Part shown: in pieces, positions 8,400-15,260 of the stretch
Layout: each line of letters begins with the position of its first letter
Numbering within the stretch: position 1 is the first letter of the stretch
From: Deltaproteobacteria bacterium
GTDB taxonomy: Bacteria > Desulfobacterota > Syntrophia > Syntrophales > UBA2210
Length of the DNA stretch: 17,898 bases
Assembly: GCA_011056825.1 (NCBI GenBank)
Contig: DSBH01000178.1
Span: forward strand, 1 to 17,898
Direction: 5' to 3'
Notes under the pieces: model-generated
The model's database searches: none
Told to the model about the DNA's origin: nothing
Seen by the model: the letters and a program-made list of their open reading frames with translations, nothing else
Position numbers and translations under genes: made by a program

Positions 8400-8694
8400 C
8401 TACAACGTACACCGCTTTTTCGTTGACGAAACGCAATGGTGTCGTCTAATTATAACTAGTAACGGTTTACCTTGATCGTCTTCTTCAAACCCGAAACCAT
8501 CGTAAGGTATGCTGCTTCGAAAACGGCGTCCGTTTTTGGACACTGACCAGGGTCGCAGAAGTAATCGGGAAAGGTCCCTAGCCCCGGGTTGATATCAGCG
8601 TTTGCAAAACGCCGGAAGAATATCCACGCGTGCACAGGGCCGAAATTCACGCAACGACGAGGTGCTTGACGTCAAACAGGGAGGAGAGGTCGTT

Positions 8695-9508
8695 ATGAAA
8701 CGGGTATTTTTCATGTCAATCGTAGTTTTTTAACAGCGTTTGTCTCGGGCGCGACCGCCGCAGCCCAAAGCGGGGCTTCAGGACACAATTTTGAAATCGC
8801 CACGGAGCTGTCGCAGATCACCTACAAGGAAGAGGGGCTCATGGAGACCGACGGCGCGCTCTACGGCGTCGTGGGAGCCTACACATACCGCGAAAATTTC
8901 TGGATGCTGAGGCTGGAAGGAAAATACGCCTGGGGCGAGTGGGACTATGAAGGGAGCACCTGGGCGGGAACGCCCTCGTTTGTGAATGATATAGACTTTT
9001 ACCAGGTCGAAACACGGGGGCTCATAGGATACGATTTTTCCCCTTCAGCGATTGCGGTGGTCACGCCCTATATCGGGATCGGTACCGATACCTGAACGAT
9101 CACATGGAAAAGCGGGTTCTCGGCGGTTACCAGCGAGAATCGACCTACTTCTACAGCCCGCTGGGGCTTGACGCGGAAATCAGGGTTAACGACGCCTGGT
9201 CATGGGGCGTGCTCGCCGAGTACGATCTTTTCTGGAAGGGCAGGCAGGTATCTCACATGGGAGATGTATTCCCCGGTCTCAATATTGTCGCCAACACGCA
9301 GAGCAAGGGCTACGGACTGCGGGGATCGCTGAGGTTATCCTATCAGGGCGGCAGGTTCGGCGTTGCGGCGGAACCGTATATCCGTTTCTGGCGGATCAAC
9401 GATTCAGCTGTTTCTCCCCTGATCTATAAAGGCCTGTACGTGGGAGATCTTGTCGAACCGAAAAACAAATCGAAGGAAATCGGCCTCAAACTATCGGTGA
9501 CGTTCTGA
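8695..9508 (+). pseudogene. Outer-membrane beta-barrel gene with two single-base frameshifts
   Basis: Read with two corrections, this locus encodes one 271-residue outer-membrane barrel. The start is ATG at 8695 behind GGGAGGAGAGG. The signal peptide MKRVFFMSIVVF runs into a stop at 8731 because the T-run 8726-8731 seems one T short. One extra T restores LTAFVSGATAAAQS, a normal signal-peptide end. The frame is then open to a stop at 9093. Adding one T between 9083 and 9084 turns GIGTDT-stop into GIGYRYLNDHM and keeps the frame open to 9508. The protein has alternating aromatic strands (FWMLRLEGKYAWGEW, GLIGYDF) and ends in SVTF, the terminal Phe recognised by the BAM assembly machine. No other damage is visible, so this is either a very young pseudogene or two sequencing errors. 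I do not recognise a precise family. The 295 bases upstream hold no convincing gene. Confidence 0.8.
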
Positions 9509-9866
9509 TTATTGTTTTGAAGACAGTACAAGTCATTTGAGATGTCCGCGGATGATGATCTTTCCTGTGTCTGCCGATCAGGCGAGCGCTATGTAACGTT
9601 TTACGTTTTATCCCGCGGCGAGAATTTCGGGGGAAGCGTTATTCTGCCTGTGACAGGGAGTCTTTCCCGCTTCTATTGTCCTGCACGCTGATCCGGAATC
9701 TGCTTGGTATCGACTGGAACAACAAAAACCGAGCATATTCCGCAGGTAATTATCAATCTTGCCGTGCCGCTGAGCTTTTCCGTTGTAACGAGCATCGGCT
9801 TCGGATTCATATCATGCGCGATGACAGAACTGCTGAGCGGGCGATGCGTTGAACCGAACGTTTCGC
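9509..9866. other. Intergenic stretch without a supported gene
   Basis: Between the broken barrel gene and the DUF3783 promoter I see no convincing gene. An open frame starts with TTG at 9704 and runs to 9988 with two hydrophobic patches. It has no ribosome site, and a strong promoter lies inside it. A 49-codon frame at 9542-9691 also lacks a ribosome site. No clear terminator was seen after 9508. Confidence 0.5.
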
Positions 9867-9894
9867 TTGTCACGATTGTTTTCGTGTTTATAAT
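9867..9894 (+). promoter_or_regulatory. Strong candidate sigma-70 promoter of the DUF3783 gene
   Basis: TTGTCA at 9867-9872 (5 of 6 matches) is followed by a 16-base spacer and a perfect TATAAT at 9889-9894. Transcription would start near 9901, giving a leader of about 80 bases before the ATG at 9981. This is the best promoter match in the window. Confidence 0.7.
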
Positions 9895-9980
9895 AAATTT
9901 TACATTCCCGCACACCATCCGACTGCTGCGTGATGCCGGCAACAAACGGTGCGCACGGAACATGCGAAAGGACGGTCGAT

Positions 9981-10427
9981 ATGAATGAAAGGATAATCTG
10001 TTTCACTTATGGTTTGTCCGACGGGGAAATTGAACAGGGCAAGGCGGCGTTTCACGGCAGGGAGGAAGATCGCTCAACGCTGAAAGTTATTCCGATATCG
10101 GAAACCATGCTGGCGTTGAATGTGGGGGAGACGGTGGAGAAGATTGTTGCAAATCCGGAATCGTTGAAAGACGGGGAAGCTACGTCATCTCGCGGTTCTG
10201 ATAGATACAGGGTGGTTGTCATAGGTTCACCTGACCGTGACCGTGTGCTGCAGGTAATGAGAAGCTTCAAGTCGGTTCTGGCCGATTCCCGGAATGTAAT
10301 CTTTGCCATGTTGACCGAAACCGCCGCTACCTGGACCTTTGGAGAATATATAGAGCATCTCGGGATGGAACACGAATATATGAAAACGCACAATCCCGCA
10401 GAAGACCCCGATATGAAGCAGATGTGA
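9981..10427 (+). CDS. DUF3783 domain-containing protein
   Basis: Predicted cytoplasmic protein of 148 residues with no signal peptide or membrane helix; function unknown. I start it at ATG 9981, which has AAGGA 8 bases upstream and gives MNERIICFTYGL, a natural beta-strand beginning. The longer in-frame start at 9930 has no ribosome site. The C-terminal half (about residues 76-148) fits my memory of DUF3783: RYRVVVIG, then a VMRSFKSVLADSRNVIFAMLTE stretch, then WTFGEYIEHLGMEHEYM and a Pro/Asp-rich end. The N-terminal half is less distinctive. It is flanked by a strong promoter and, downstream, a hairpin shared with the convergent dehydrogenase gene, so it is probably transcribed alone. The family assignment is from memory of the motif and is fairly confident. 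Confidence 0.75.
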   Translation: MNERIICFTYGLSDGEIEQGKAAFHGREEDRSTLKVIPISETMLALNVGETVEKIVANPESLKDGEATSSRGSDRYRVVVIGSPDRDRVLQVMRSFKSVLADSRNVIFAMLTETAATWTFGEYIEHLGMEHEYMKTHNPAEDPDMKQM

Positions 10428-10457
10428 CGTCAAAGTGGTTCGCTGTAATATCAATTT

Positions 10458-10492
10458 AAAAAAACAAGGCGGGGATAATGTTTTCCCCCGCC
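10458..10492 (-). terminator. Terminator of the acyl-CoA dehydrogenase gene
   Basis: GGCGGGG (10468-10474) pairs with CCCCGCC (10486-10492). On the minus strand the stem is followed after three bases by seven T (forward A-run 10458-10464), an intrinsic terminator for the dehydrogenase gene ending at 10517. The plus-strand side has only a weak T-rich tail, so termination of the DUF3783 gene here would be less efficient. Confidence 0.8.
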
Positions 10493-10516
10493 TCGTCTGT
10501 TCTGATGTAGTTTTTG

Positions 10517-12337
10517 TTAAACCAGAAATCCCTCTTCCGGTATTCTCATCGCGCTGGTCTCGTCCTTGGTAAGTGTTTCCAGCTTTGCTGGAACAAGCGC
10601 GGTTGTCCTGTTAATAAAGAACTTGGCGCTTTCGATTTTTCCGGTATAGAAAGCCTTTTCCTTGTCAAGGGTCGCGGCTTCGAGTTTTTCGGTTGCCACG
10701 TTTGCCATCCAGATGTGAAACCAGCCGATCAGGGCTTCCGACAGGCAATCGAGGAAATCGCAAGCAGCCAGAAGCGGGACGAAGGGGTTGGTCTTTATCA
10801 GCGAGCTGAAGGTCATGGCGGCCTCGGCGCACTTGTTGAGTGCGGTTTCGACGATAACGGCTTCTTCCTTGAGGGTGCCGTTGTTTTTTGCCTTGCCCAC
10901 CTCAGCCTGGGTTTCGCCCAGAAGATTCATGAAGTACAGACCTTTTTTCGCCCCGAGCTTCCTGCCAAGCAGATCCATGGCCTGGATGCCGTTGGTGCCT
11001 TCATAGATAGGGTTGATTCTGTTATCGCGGGCCATCTGCTCGACGGGATATTCCTTGCAGTAGCCGTAGCCGCCGTAAGTCTGAATGGCCAGCCAGGTAA
11101 CCTCGTCGCCCATGTCCGTGCAGTAGGACTTGACAAGCGGCGTGAGAACCTCGATCATGCCGGTCCACTTAAAGAGATCGTCGTCGGTGGCGGCGGCTTT
11201 CTGTTTATCCATGCAGTAGTAAACATAAAAAGCCAGGGCCCTGATGCCCTCGGTGATGGATTTCATGCGAATAAGCATTCTCCTGACATCGGGATGCTGA
11301 ATGATCGGGGCCTGTGGCGCAGAGGGATCACCCATTTTCATAATATTTGATCCCTGGAGTCGTTCCTTCGCGTAGGCGAGCGCGTGCTGGTATGCAGCAC
11401 TGGAAAGAGCGACGCCCATCATGCCGACACCCTGGCGCTCTTCGTTCATCATGTGGAACATGATCTTCATGCCTTCGCGCTCTTCCCCCATCAGGTAGCC
11501 GATGCAGTTACCGTTTTCACCGAAGTTTATCGTACAGGTTCCGTTGCCGTGAATGCCCATCTTGTGCTCGATGTTGCCCGTCGTTAAGTCGTTCGGCTCG
11601 CCGAGGCTGCCGTCCGCGTTGAACCTGATCTTGGGTATCATGAAAATCGAGATGCCCTTTGTTCCTGGAGGGTCGCCCACAATCCTGGCAAGGACGGGAT
11701 GGATAATGTTTTCCGTGAGATCATGGTCGCCTGCTGATATGAAGCTTTTGGTGCCCGTAATTGAGTACGTGCCGTCGTCATTTCTTTTCGCTGTGGCCTT
11801 CAAGGCGCCCACATCAGAACCGGCGCCCGGTTCGGTCAGGCACATGGTCCCGGCCCACTGGCCCGTGTACATTTTCTCCAGCACGATATCCCGCAAGTCA
11901 TTATGAAGAAAATCTTCCATAAGCCGCGCGGCGCCGTGTGTCAGTCCCGGATACATCATGAATGCCTGGTTGCCGGCCAGGAACATGTTTGCACATGCCG
12001 CGCTGACCAGCGCGGGCAATCCCTGACCGCCGACCTCATAGCTTTCGGATGTCGACAGCCAGCCACCTTCGCAGTAGAGCCGGAATAGCCTGTGGTATAC
12101 CTCGGGCACCGACACGGTGCCGTTTTCGAACTTTGCCTCCACCGGCACGCCCTGCACTTCGTCGGGATAGGTGGGGGCGATCTCGTTTTCCGTCAGTTTC
12201 GCTGCCTCCGACAGAACCATGTTCACCATGTCTGCATCATGGTCTTCAAAGGGCGGTTTTCCCAGGAGATCGCCTATTTTAAAGACCTCATGAAGTAAAA
12301 ATTGAATATCCCTTACATCTACCCATTCGCTTGCCAT
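10517..12337 (-). CDS. Acyl-CoA dehydrogenase (about 600-residue type, DmdC-like)
   Basis: FAD-dependent enzyme that introduces a 2,3-double bond into an acyl-CoA thioester, passing electrons to ETF or a similar carrier; substrate unknown. I start it at ATG 12337 (606 residues), which has AAAGGAG 7 bases upstream. A longer frame to 12448 runs through the promoter region. The dehydrogenase signature CLTEPGAGSDVGA is at residues 166-178. The likely catalytic base is E446 in INPIYEGTNG. The FAD-contact region YGGYGYCKEYPVEQMARD precedes it. A C-terminal extension of about 140 residues follows, as in the long subgroup that includes DmdC (3-methylthiopropanoyl-CoA dehydrogenase). DmdC activity cannot be inferred, since many fatty- and aromatic-acyl enzymes share this layout. 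It has its own promoter and terminator, so it is probably monocistronic. Confidence 0.92.
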   Translation of the reverse strand: MASEWVDVRDIQFLLHEVFKIGDLLGKPPFEDHDADMVNMVLSEAAKLTENEIAPTYPDEVQGVPVEAKFENGTVSVPEVYHRLFRLYCEGGWLSTSESYEVGGQGLPALVSAACANMFLAGNQAFMMYPGLTHGAARLMEDFLHNDLRDIVLEKMYTGQWAGTMCLTEPGAGSDVGALKATAKRNDDGTYSITGTKSFISAGDHDLTENIIHPVLARIVGDPPGTKGISIFMIPKIRFNADGSLGEPNDLTTGNIEHKMGIHGNGTCTINFGENGNCIGYLMGEEREGMKIMFHMMNEERQGVGMMGVALSSAAYQHALAYAKERLQGSNIMKMGDPSAPQAPIIQHPDVRRMLIRMKSITEGIRALAFYVYYCMDKQKAAATDDDLFKWTGMIEVLTPLVKSYCTDMGDEVTWLAIQTYGGYGYCKEYPVEQMARDNRINPIYEGTNGIQAMDLLGRKLGAKKGLYFMNLLGETQAEVGKAKNNGTLKEEAVIVETALNKCAEAAMTFSSLIKTNPFVPLLAACDFLDCLSEALIGWFHIWMANVATEKLEAATLDKEKAFYTGKIESAKFFINRTTALVPAKLETLTKDETSAMRIPEEGFLV

Positions 12338-12410
12338 GCCGTACTCCTTTCTTGAGTGACCGGTGCACTCTTTTTTGATGAGAAGATCTGTGACGCATGG
12401 AACTACGAAA

Positions 12411-12439
12411 GATATGCCCCCTAAAATTGAAGCTGTCAA
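12411..12439 (-). promoter_or_regulatory. Candidate promoter of the acyl-CoA dehydrogenase gene
   Basis: On the minus strand a perfect TTGACA (forward 12434-12439) is followed by a 17-base spacer and CATATC (forward 12411-12416, 3 of 6 matches). The weak -10 suggests dependence on an activator. The tandem repeats directly upstream of the -35 would be a natural binding site. Confidence 0.45.
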
Positions 12440-12440
12440 C

Positions 12441-12462
12441 AAAAACACTTCAAAAACACTTC
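12441..12462. repeat. Two perfect 11-bp tandem repeats upstream of the dehydrogenase promoter
   Basis: AAAAACACTTC occurs at 12441-12451 and again immediately at 12452-12462; in the gene's direction it reads GAAGTGTTTTT twice. The period is about one helical turn, and the array ends one base from the -35 box. This is typical of a direct-repeat activator site next to RNA polymerase. The regulator is not identified. Confidence 0.6.
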
Positions 12463-12495
12463 ATTTATGGGGAAATTAGTGATTGATTCTCCTGG

Positions 12496-12567
12496 CTGAT
12501 CGGTTGATGATCAGTGGTCGGCAGGAGGGCCCGCAGGGAAGACGACGGGGTAGCATTCGCTGCGGGC
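12496..12567. repeat. Two inverted repeats downstream of the DUF3300 gene
   Basis: GCCCGCAG (12529-12536) pairs with CTGCGGGC (12560-12567) around a 23-base loop. CTGATC (12496-12501) pairs with GATCAG (12509-12514) around 7 bases. They begin 13 bases beyond the DUF3300 stop on the minus strand. Neither has a T tract, so a terminator role would be non-canonical, perhaps mRNA 3' protection. Confidence 0.35.
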
Positions 12568-12579
12568 TTGGGGGGTCTG

Positions 12580-14085
12580 TCAGTGCGCGCGGGATCGATT
12601 CGTGGTGGCTGCCGGGGCCCCGCCGTACTGACTTTTGCTTCGGGGATTTCCTTTGCCCGTTGAAAAATGAGATCTGTTGTCGGTACTGTTCTTGTTTGTG
12701 CCCCTGATTCCGGGGACGTCAGTGCTCGTTGATTTTGTTTGCCGCGGTCGCATGCCGCCGCCGTTTATAACGTGCGGAACGGGCGTTTTTGACGTTGGCT
12801 CCAGTCTTTCCGAGATCCGTGTGGAGGGCGCCGATCTTTTAGTCCCGGTTGCGGGTGCGCCGGGTTTTTCGATGCTCTTTCGGACATTATCGGAGATATT
12901 TTTCAGCAGGCCGTCTCGTGTCTTGTTGTCTGGAGGTTCGCTTTTGGTTAAGGGCTCACGCGGACCGGGTCTTTCGATGCTCTTTCGGACATTATCAGAG
13001 ATATTTTTCAGCACGGGTGTTCGTCGTGCTCCGTTGCCCGGAGTCGCGCTTTTTGTCGACGGCTCGTGGCGTCCGGGTTTAATGACGGTTTTGTGCTCGG
13101 GAACAGTCCCTCCGCGGCTGAAGACGGTCCTGTCCGGTGTTCCCGTCCGCGACGGTTCTCTTTCGATCCGTGACGGTATGGGCCTGGTCCTTGTCACGGG
13201 TGTGCGTGATGGGGTAATGACGCTTCTTTTCTTTGAAGGAGGCGGGGACGGGACGATATTCCTCGCGGGAAGCGAAGAGCGGGGTGCCAGTTTCCCGGGA
13301 ACAGGTTTCCAATGTACTTTACGAGGGCTGTGGTAGACGTGATAATGCCTGTTGAAGCGTTTTGTTATATCGATGTTAACGATTGCGATGCTGCGTGAAG
13401 GCCAGTCGAAAAGAGACCAGCCGATCACGCCGAAACCTGCGTGAAGCGCTGCGGAAAACACAATCCTGGGGCGGATCACCGAAACGCCCGGGTAAAAGAC
13501 GCGAAATGGCGGGTAGGACGGATACCACCAGGAGCCGTAGACGAACAATGGATCATACACCGGAACATATAAATAATAGGGGCTGGCCGGTTCGATGCGA
13601 ATGATTTTTTGTTCGACAATCACTTTTTGCTCGGTGGTAGAAACAAGGTTGCCCTCGAATCTGGCACGCGAACGCAAGTCCTGAATAGTATCCATGACGT
13701 CTTCTTGCTGGTAGATGAAGGCATTGCCGAGTTCCGTCGTCCAGTCAAGGTTGTTATTCATCATCGAAAGCACCTTGGGGTAATAACAGAGCGACAGGAT
13801 GCTCACATCCCAATCCTTTCCCCGTAAAGCCGCATCCAGGGACTCGTCCGTCAGGTAGGCGTTGCCGGTCAGCCATCGGTCGGCTTCCGATACTTCTGAG
13901 GGATAGGTTGCGGCCATAAGGACCTGGGACAGGAGGGGGTCGGGATACAGTGCAATCGGCGCGAGCAGCCGTGACAATTCTTCATCGATGTAGATGGTGT
14001 GCGCGCGGGCTTCCATCGACCAGGGCAACAGGAAAACTGACAGCAACATGACGGTTATTATTTTTTTGATATGTGGAACTTTCAT
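12580..14085 (-). CDS. Secreted DUF3300 protein with basic repeat tail
   Basis: Exported protein of 501 residues in the family of E. coli YacH; function unknown. I start it at ATG 14085, with AGGAGGG 5 bases upstream and a clear signal peptide (residues 1-28, ending EARA before HTIY). The DUF3300 domain covers about residues 38-230. It has the hallmark LLAPIALYPDPLLSQVLMAATYP, an ADRWL motif, a DWDVSI block, LDWTTELGNAF, and YVPVYDPLFVYGSWWYPSYPP. From about residue 255 the chain becomes a low-complexity tail rich in Lys, Arg, Pro, Ser and Thr. The 13-residue motif LKNISDNVRKSIE appears twice there, at 359-371 and 394-406. The tail is likely disordered and strongly basic, perhaps binding anionic cell-wall or outer-membrane polymers; that is inference. 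It is transcribed divergently from the UPF0173 gene. Confidence 0.88.
   Translation of the reverse strand: MKVPHIKKIITVMLLSVFLLPWSMEARAHTIYIDEELSRLLAPIALYPDPLLSQVLMAATYPSEVSEADRWLTGNAYLTDESLDAALRGKDWDVSILSLCYYPKVLSMMNNNLDWTTELGNAFIYQQEDVMDTIQDLRSRARFEGNLVSTTEQKVIVEQKIIRIEPASPYYLYVPVYDPLFVYGSWWYPSYPPFRVFYPGVSVIRPRIVFSAALHAGFGVIGWSLFDWPSRSIAIVNIDITKRFNRHYHVYHSPRKVHWKPVPGKLAPRSSLPARNIVPSPPPSKKRSVITPSRTPVTRTRPIPSRIEREPSRTGTPDRTVFSRGGTVPEHKTVIKPGRHEPSTKSATPGNGARRTPVLKNISDNVRKSIERPGPREPLTKSEPPDNKTRDGLLKNISDNVRKSIEKPGAPATGTKRSAPSTRISERLEPTSKTPVPHVINGGGMRPRQTKSTSTDVPGIRGTNKNSTDNRSHFSTGKGNPRSKSQYGGAPAATTNRSRAH
12868..13013. repeat. 41-bp direct repeat pair inside the DUF3300 gene
   Basis: A 41-base segment at 12868-12908 recurs at 12973-13013 with a single difference (G versus A), a period of 105 bases or 35 codons. 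It encodes the LKNISDNVRKSIE motif of the tail. Near-identity at DNA level, including silent positions, points to recent in-frame duplication or gene conversion. Confidence 0.9.
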
Positions 14086-14235
14086 GGTATCCCTCCTGAA
14101 TGCCCGTTGGTGTTGCTCCTCATGAATAGCGGGCCGTTTATTAACTGTTGAAAGCAAAGATAAATCGGGATTTCGTTGTTCCTCCCGTGCCTGATTTGAT
14201 TCAACCATACAGGCTGAATGTGAAGAGAGAATGAA

Positions 14236-14255
14236 AAGATTGTGAAAGATTGTGA
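14236..14255. repeat. Two perfect 10-bp tandem repeats in the divergent promoter region
   Basis: AAGATTGTGA occurs at 14236-14245 and again at 14246-14255. The array lies about 150 bases upstream of the DUF3300 start codon. In the DUF3300 direction it reads TCACAATCTT twice, and a TTCACA there could act as a -35 with CATTCT 17 bases on. It could be a regulator site or chance slippage. Confidence 0.5.
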
Positions 14256-14271
14256 AAACCGCGTAATAGTC

Positions 14272-14283
14272 TGATTATAATCA
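14272..14283. promoter_or_regulatory. Perfect palindrome carrying TATAAT on both strands
   Basis: TGATTATAATCA is a perfect 12-bp palindrome. It contains a consensus -10 box on the plus strand (14276-14281) and another on the minus strand (14274-14279). It sits in the 389-base gap between the divergent DUF3300 and UPF0173 genes. I see no good -35 on either side, so this is either a symmetric bidirectional -10 region or an operator. Confidence 0.4.
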
Positions 14284-14423
14284 CAGAACGGCGGAAGGTC
14301 CGGAGCGATGAATCGATTGTAAGCTCGACGCTGTTCTGCTAATGTCTGAATGATTGATCGTACAGGAACGTTCGGGAATAATTTCTTGCGGGCAGGAGGC
14401 CGGGTTTCTTTACACTCGGCGGT

Positions 14424-14454
14424 TTGATACACTTATCTACAGATAAGGTATGTT
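14424..14454 (+). promoter_or_regulatory. Candidate promoter of the UPF0173 gene with a dyad centred in a 19-bp spacer
   Basis: TTGATA (14424-14429) and TATGTT (14449-14454) are 19 bases apart. A perfect inverted repeat, CTTATCT-AC-AGATAAG (14432-14447), is centred almost exactly in that spacer. Long spacers with a central dyad are the hallmark of MerR-family-controlled promoters. The ribosome site begins about 9 bases after the -10, so the leader would be very short. No MerR gene is in the window. Confidence 0.4.
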
Positions 14455-14474
14455 CTCGTACGAGGAGGTGCGAC

Positions 14475-15176
14475 ATGGCGGGTACAAAGATTACCTGGCT
14501 GGGACACGCCGGGTTCCGGATTGTTTCTCCGGAAGGCAAGGTTATTCTCATAGACCCGTGGTTCGAGGGGAACCCGCTGGCCCCGTTCGGCGTCAACGAC
14601 CTGAAGGAAGCCGACCTGTTGCTGGTAACCCACGATCATTTCGATCACAGCGGCGACGCCGCGCTAATAGCGATTAACACCGGGGCCACGATCGTCGGCA
14701 TGCCGGAGACAATGCGGCGGCTCTGCGATGAAGAAGGAGTTCCGGAAAGCCAGATCGTGTTGGGAACGGGAATGAACATCGGCGGCACGTACCGGGAGGA
14801 CGGAATCGAAATTACCATGGTACAGGCCTTTCATTCCTCCCAGACAGGGGCGCCGGCCGGTTACATCGTCAGGATGGAAGACGAGTTTACCATCTATCAC
14901 GCCGGTGACACGGGTATCTTCGGTTCCATGCAGATCTGGGGCGAACTGTTCGACATCGACCTGGCACTGCTTCCCATCGGTTCCGTCTTTACCATGGATC
15001 CGCTGCAAGCTGCCATGGCGGCGAAACTTCTTCGGGCAAAACGTGTAATTCCAATGCATTACAAGACGTTTCCCGTGCTCGTCCAGGACGCGGCTTCTTT
15101 CGAGGAAGCACTGGCGGAAATTGTTCCGGAAGCCGAGGCCGTTGTCGCCGAGGTGGGACGGGAAATGTTGTTTTGA
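14475..15176 (+). CDS. UPF0173 metal-dependent hydrolase (metallo-beta-lactamase fold)
   Basis: Cytoplasmic metallo-hydrolase of 233 residues, a normal size for UPF0173; natural substrate unknown. I start it at ATG 14475, with GGAGGTG about 4 bases upstream and the family opening KITWLGHAGF. A longer frame from 14424 would begin in the promoter. Metal ligands are visible: THDHFDH (H53, H55, D57, H58), H120 in AFHSS, D145 in HAGDTG, and H195 in PMHYKTF. The early IDPWFEGNPLAP segment is also typical. It is the first plus-strand gene after the divergent promoter region. The OmpA-type lipoprotein gene follows after 84 bases, with no evident terminator between, so co-transcription is possible. 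A functional link to that lipoprotein is not obvious. Confidence 0.92.
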   Translation: MAGTKITWLGHAGFRIVSPEGKVILIDPWFEGNPLAPFGVNDLKEADLLLVTHDHFDHSGDAALIAINTGATIVGMPETMRRLCDEEGVPESQIVLGTGMNIGGTYREDGIEITMVQAFHSSQTGAPAGYIVRMEDEFTIYHAGDTGIFGSMQIWGELFDIDLALLPIGSVFTMDPLQAAMAAKLLRAKRVIPMHYKTFPVLVQDAASFEEALAEIVPEAEAVVAEVGREMLF

Positions 15177-15260
15177 GGCTGCGGCGGCGAGAATGCCGGG
15201 AAAAATGTTCCGGGACCGCGGTCGATCCGATGCCTATAACAAAGAAAGAAGGACACGATC

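Noticed and set aside
8423..8452. TTGACG with TAATTA 18 bases downstream, upstream of the broken barrel gene.
   Set aside because: Poor -10 match and an implied leader of about 230 bases; too weak to call.
9542..9691. 49-codon frame after the broken barrel gene.
   Set aside because: No ribosome site, no recognisable motif, and short enough to be chance.
9704..9988. 94-codon plus-strand frame with two hydrophobic stretches that overlaps the DUF3783 start by 8 bases.
   Set aside because: It needs a TTG start without a ribosome site, and the near-consensus promoter at 9867-9894 lies inside it. The overlap alone is weak support. A homologue search would settle it.
10514..11350. 278-codon plus-strand frame.
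   Set aside because: Antisense to the well-supported acyl-CoA dehydrogenase, with no family motif.
12338..12448. 37-codon N-terminal extension of the acyl-CoA dehydrogenase.
   Set aside because: It runs through the candidate -10 region, and the ATG at 12337 has a strong ribosome site and a normal family N-terminus.
12677..13336. 219-codon plus-strand frame.
   Set aside because: It is antisense to the low-complexity tail of the DUF3300 gene, whose codon bias keeps the opposite frame open; no start signal.
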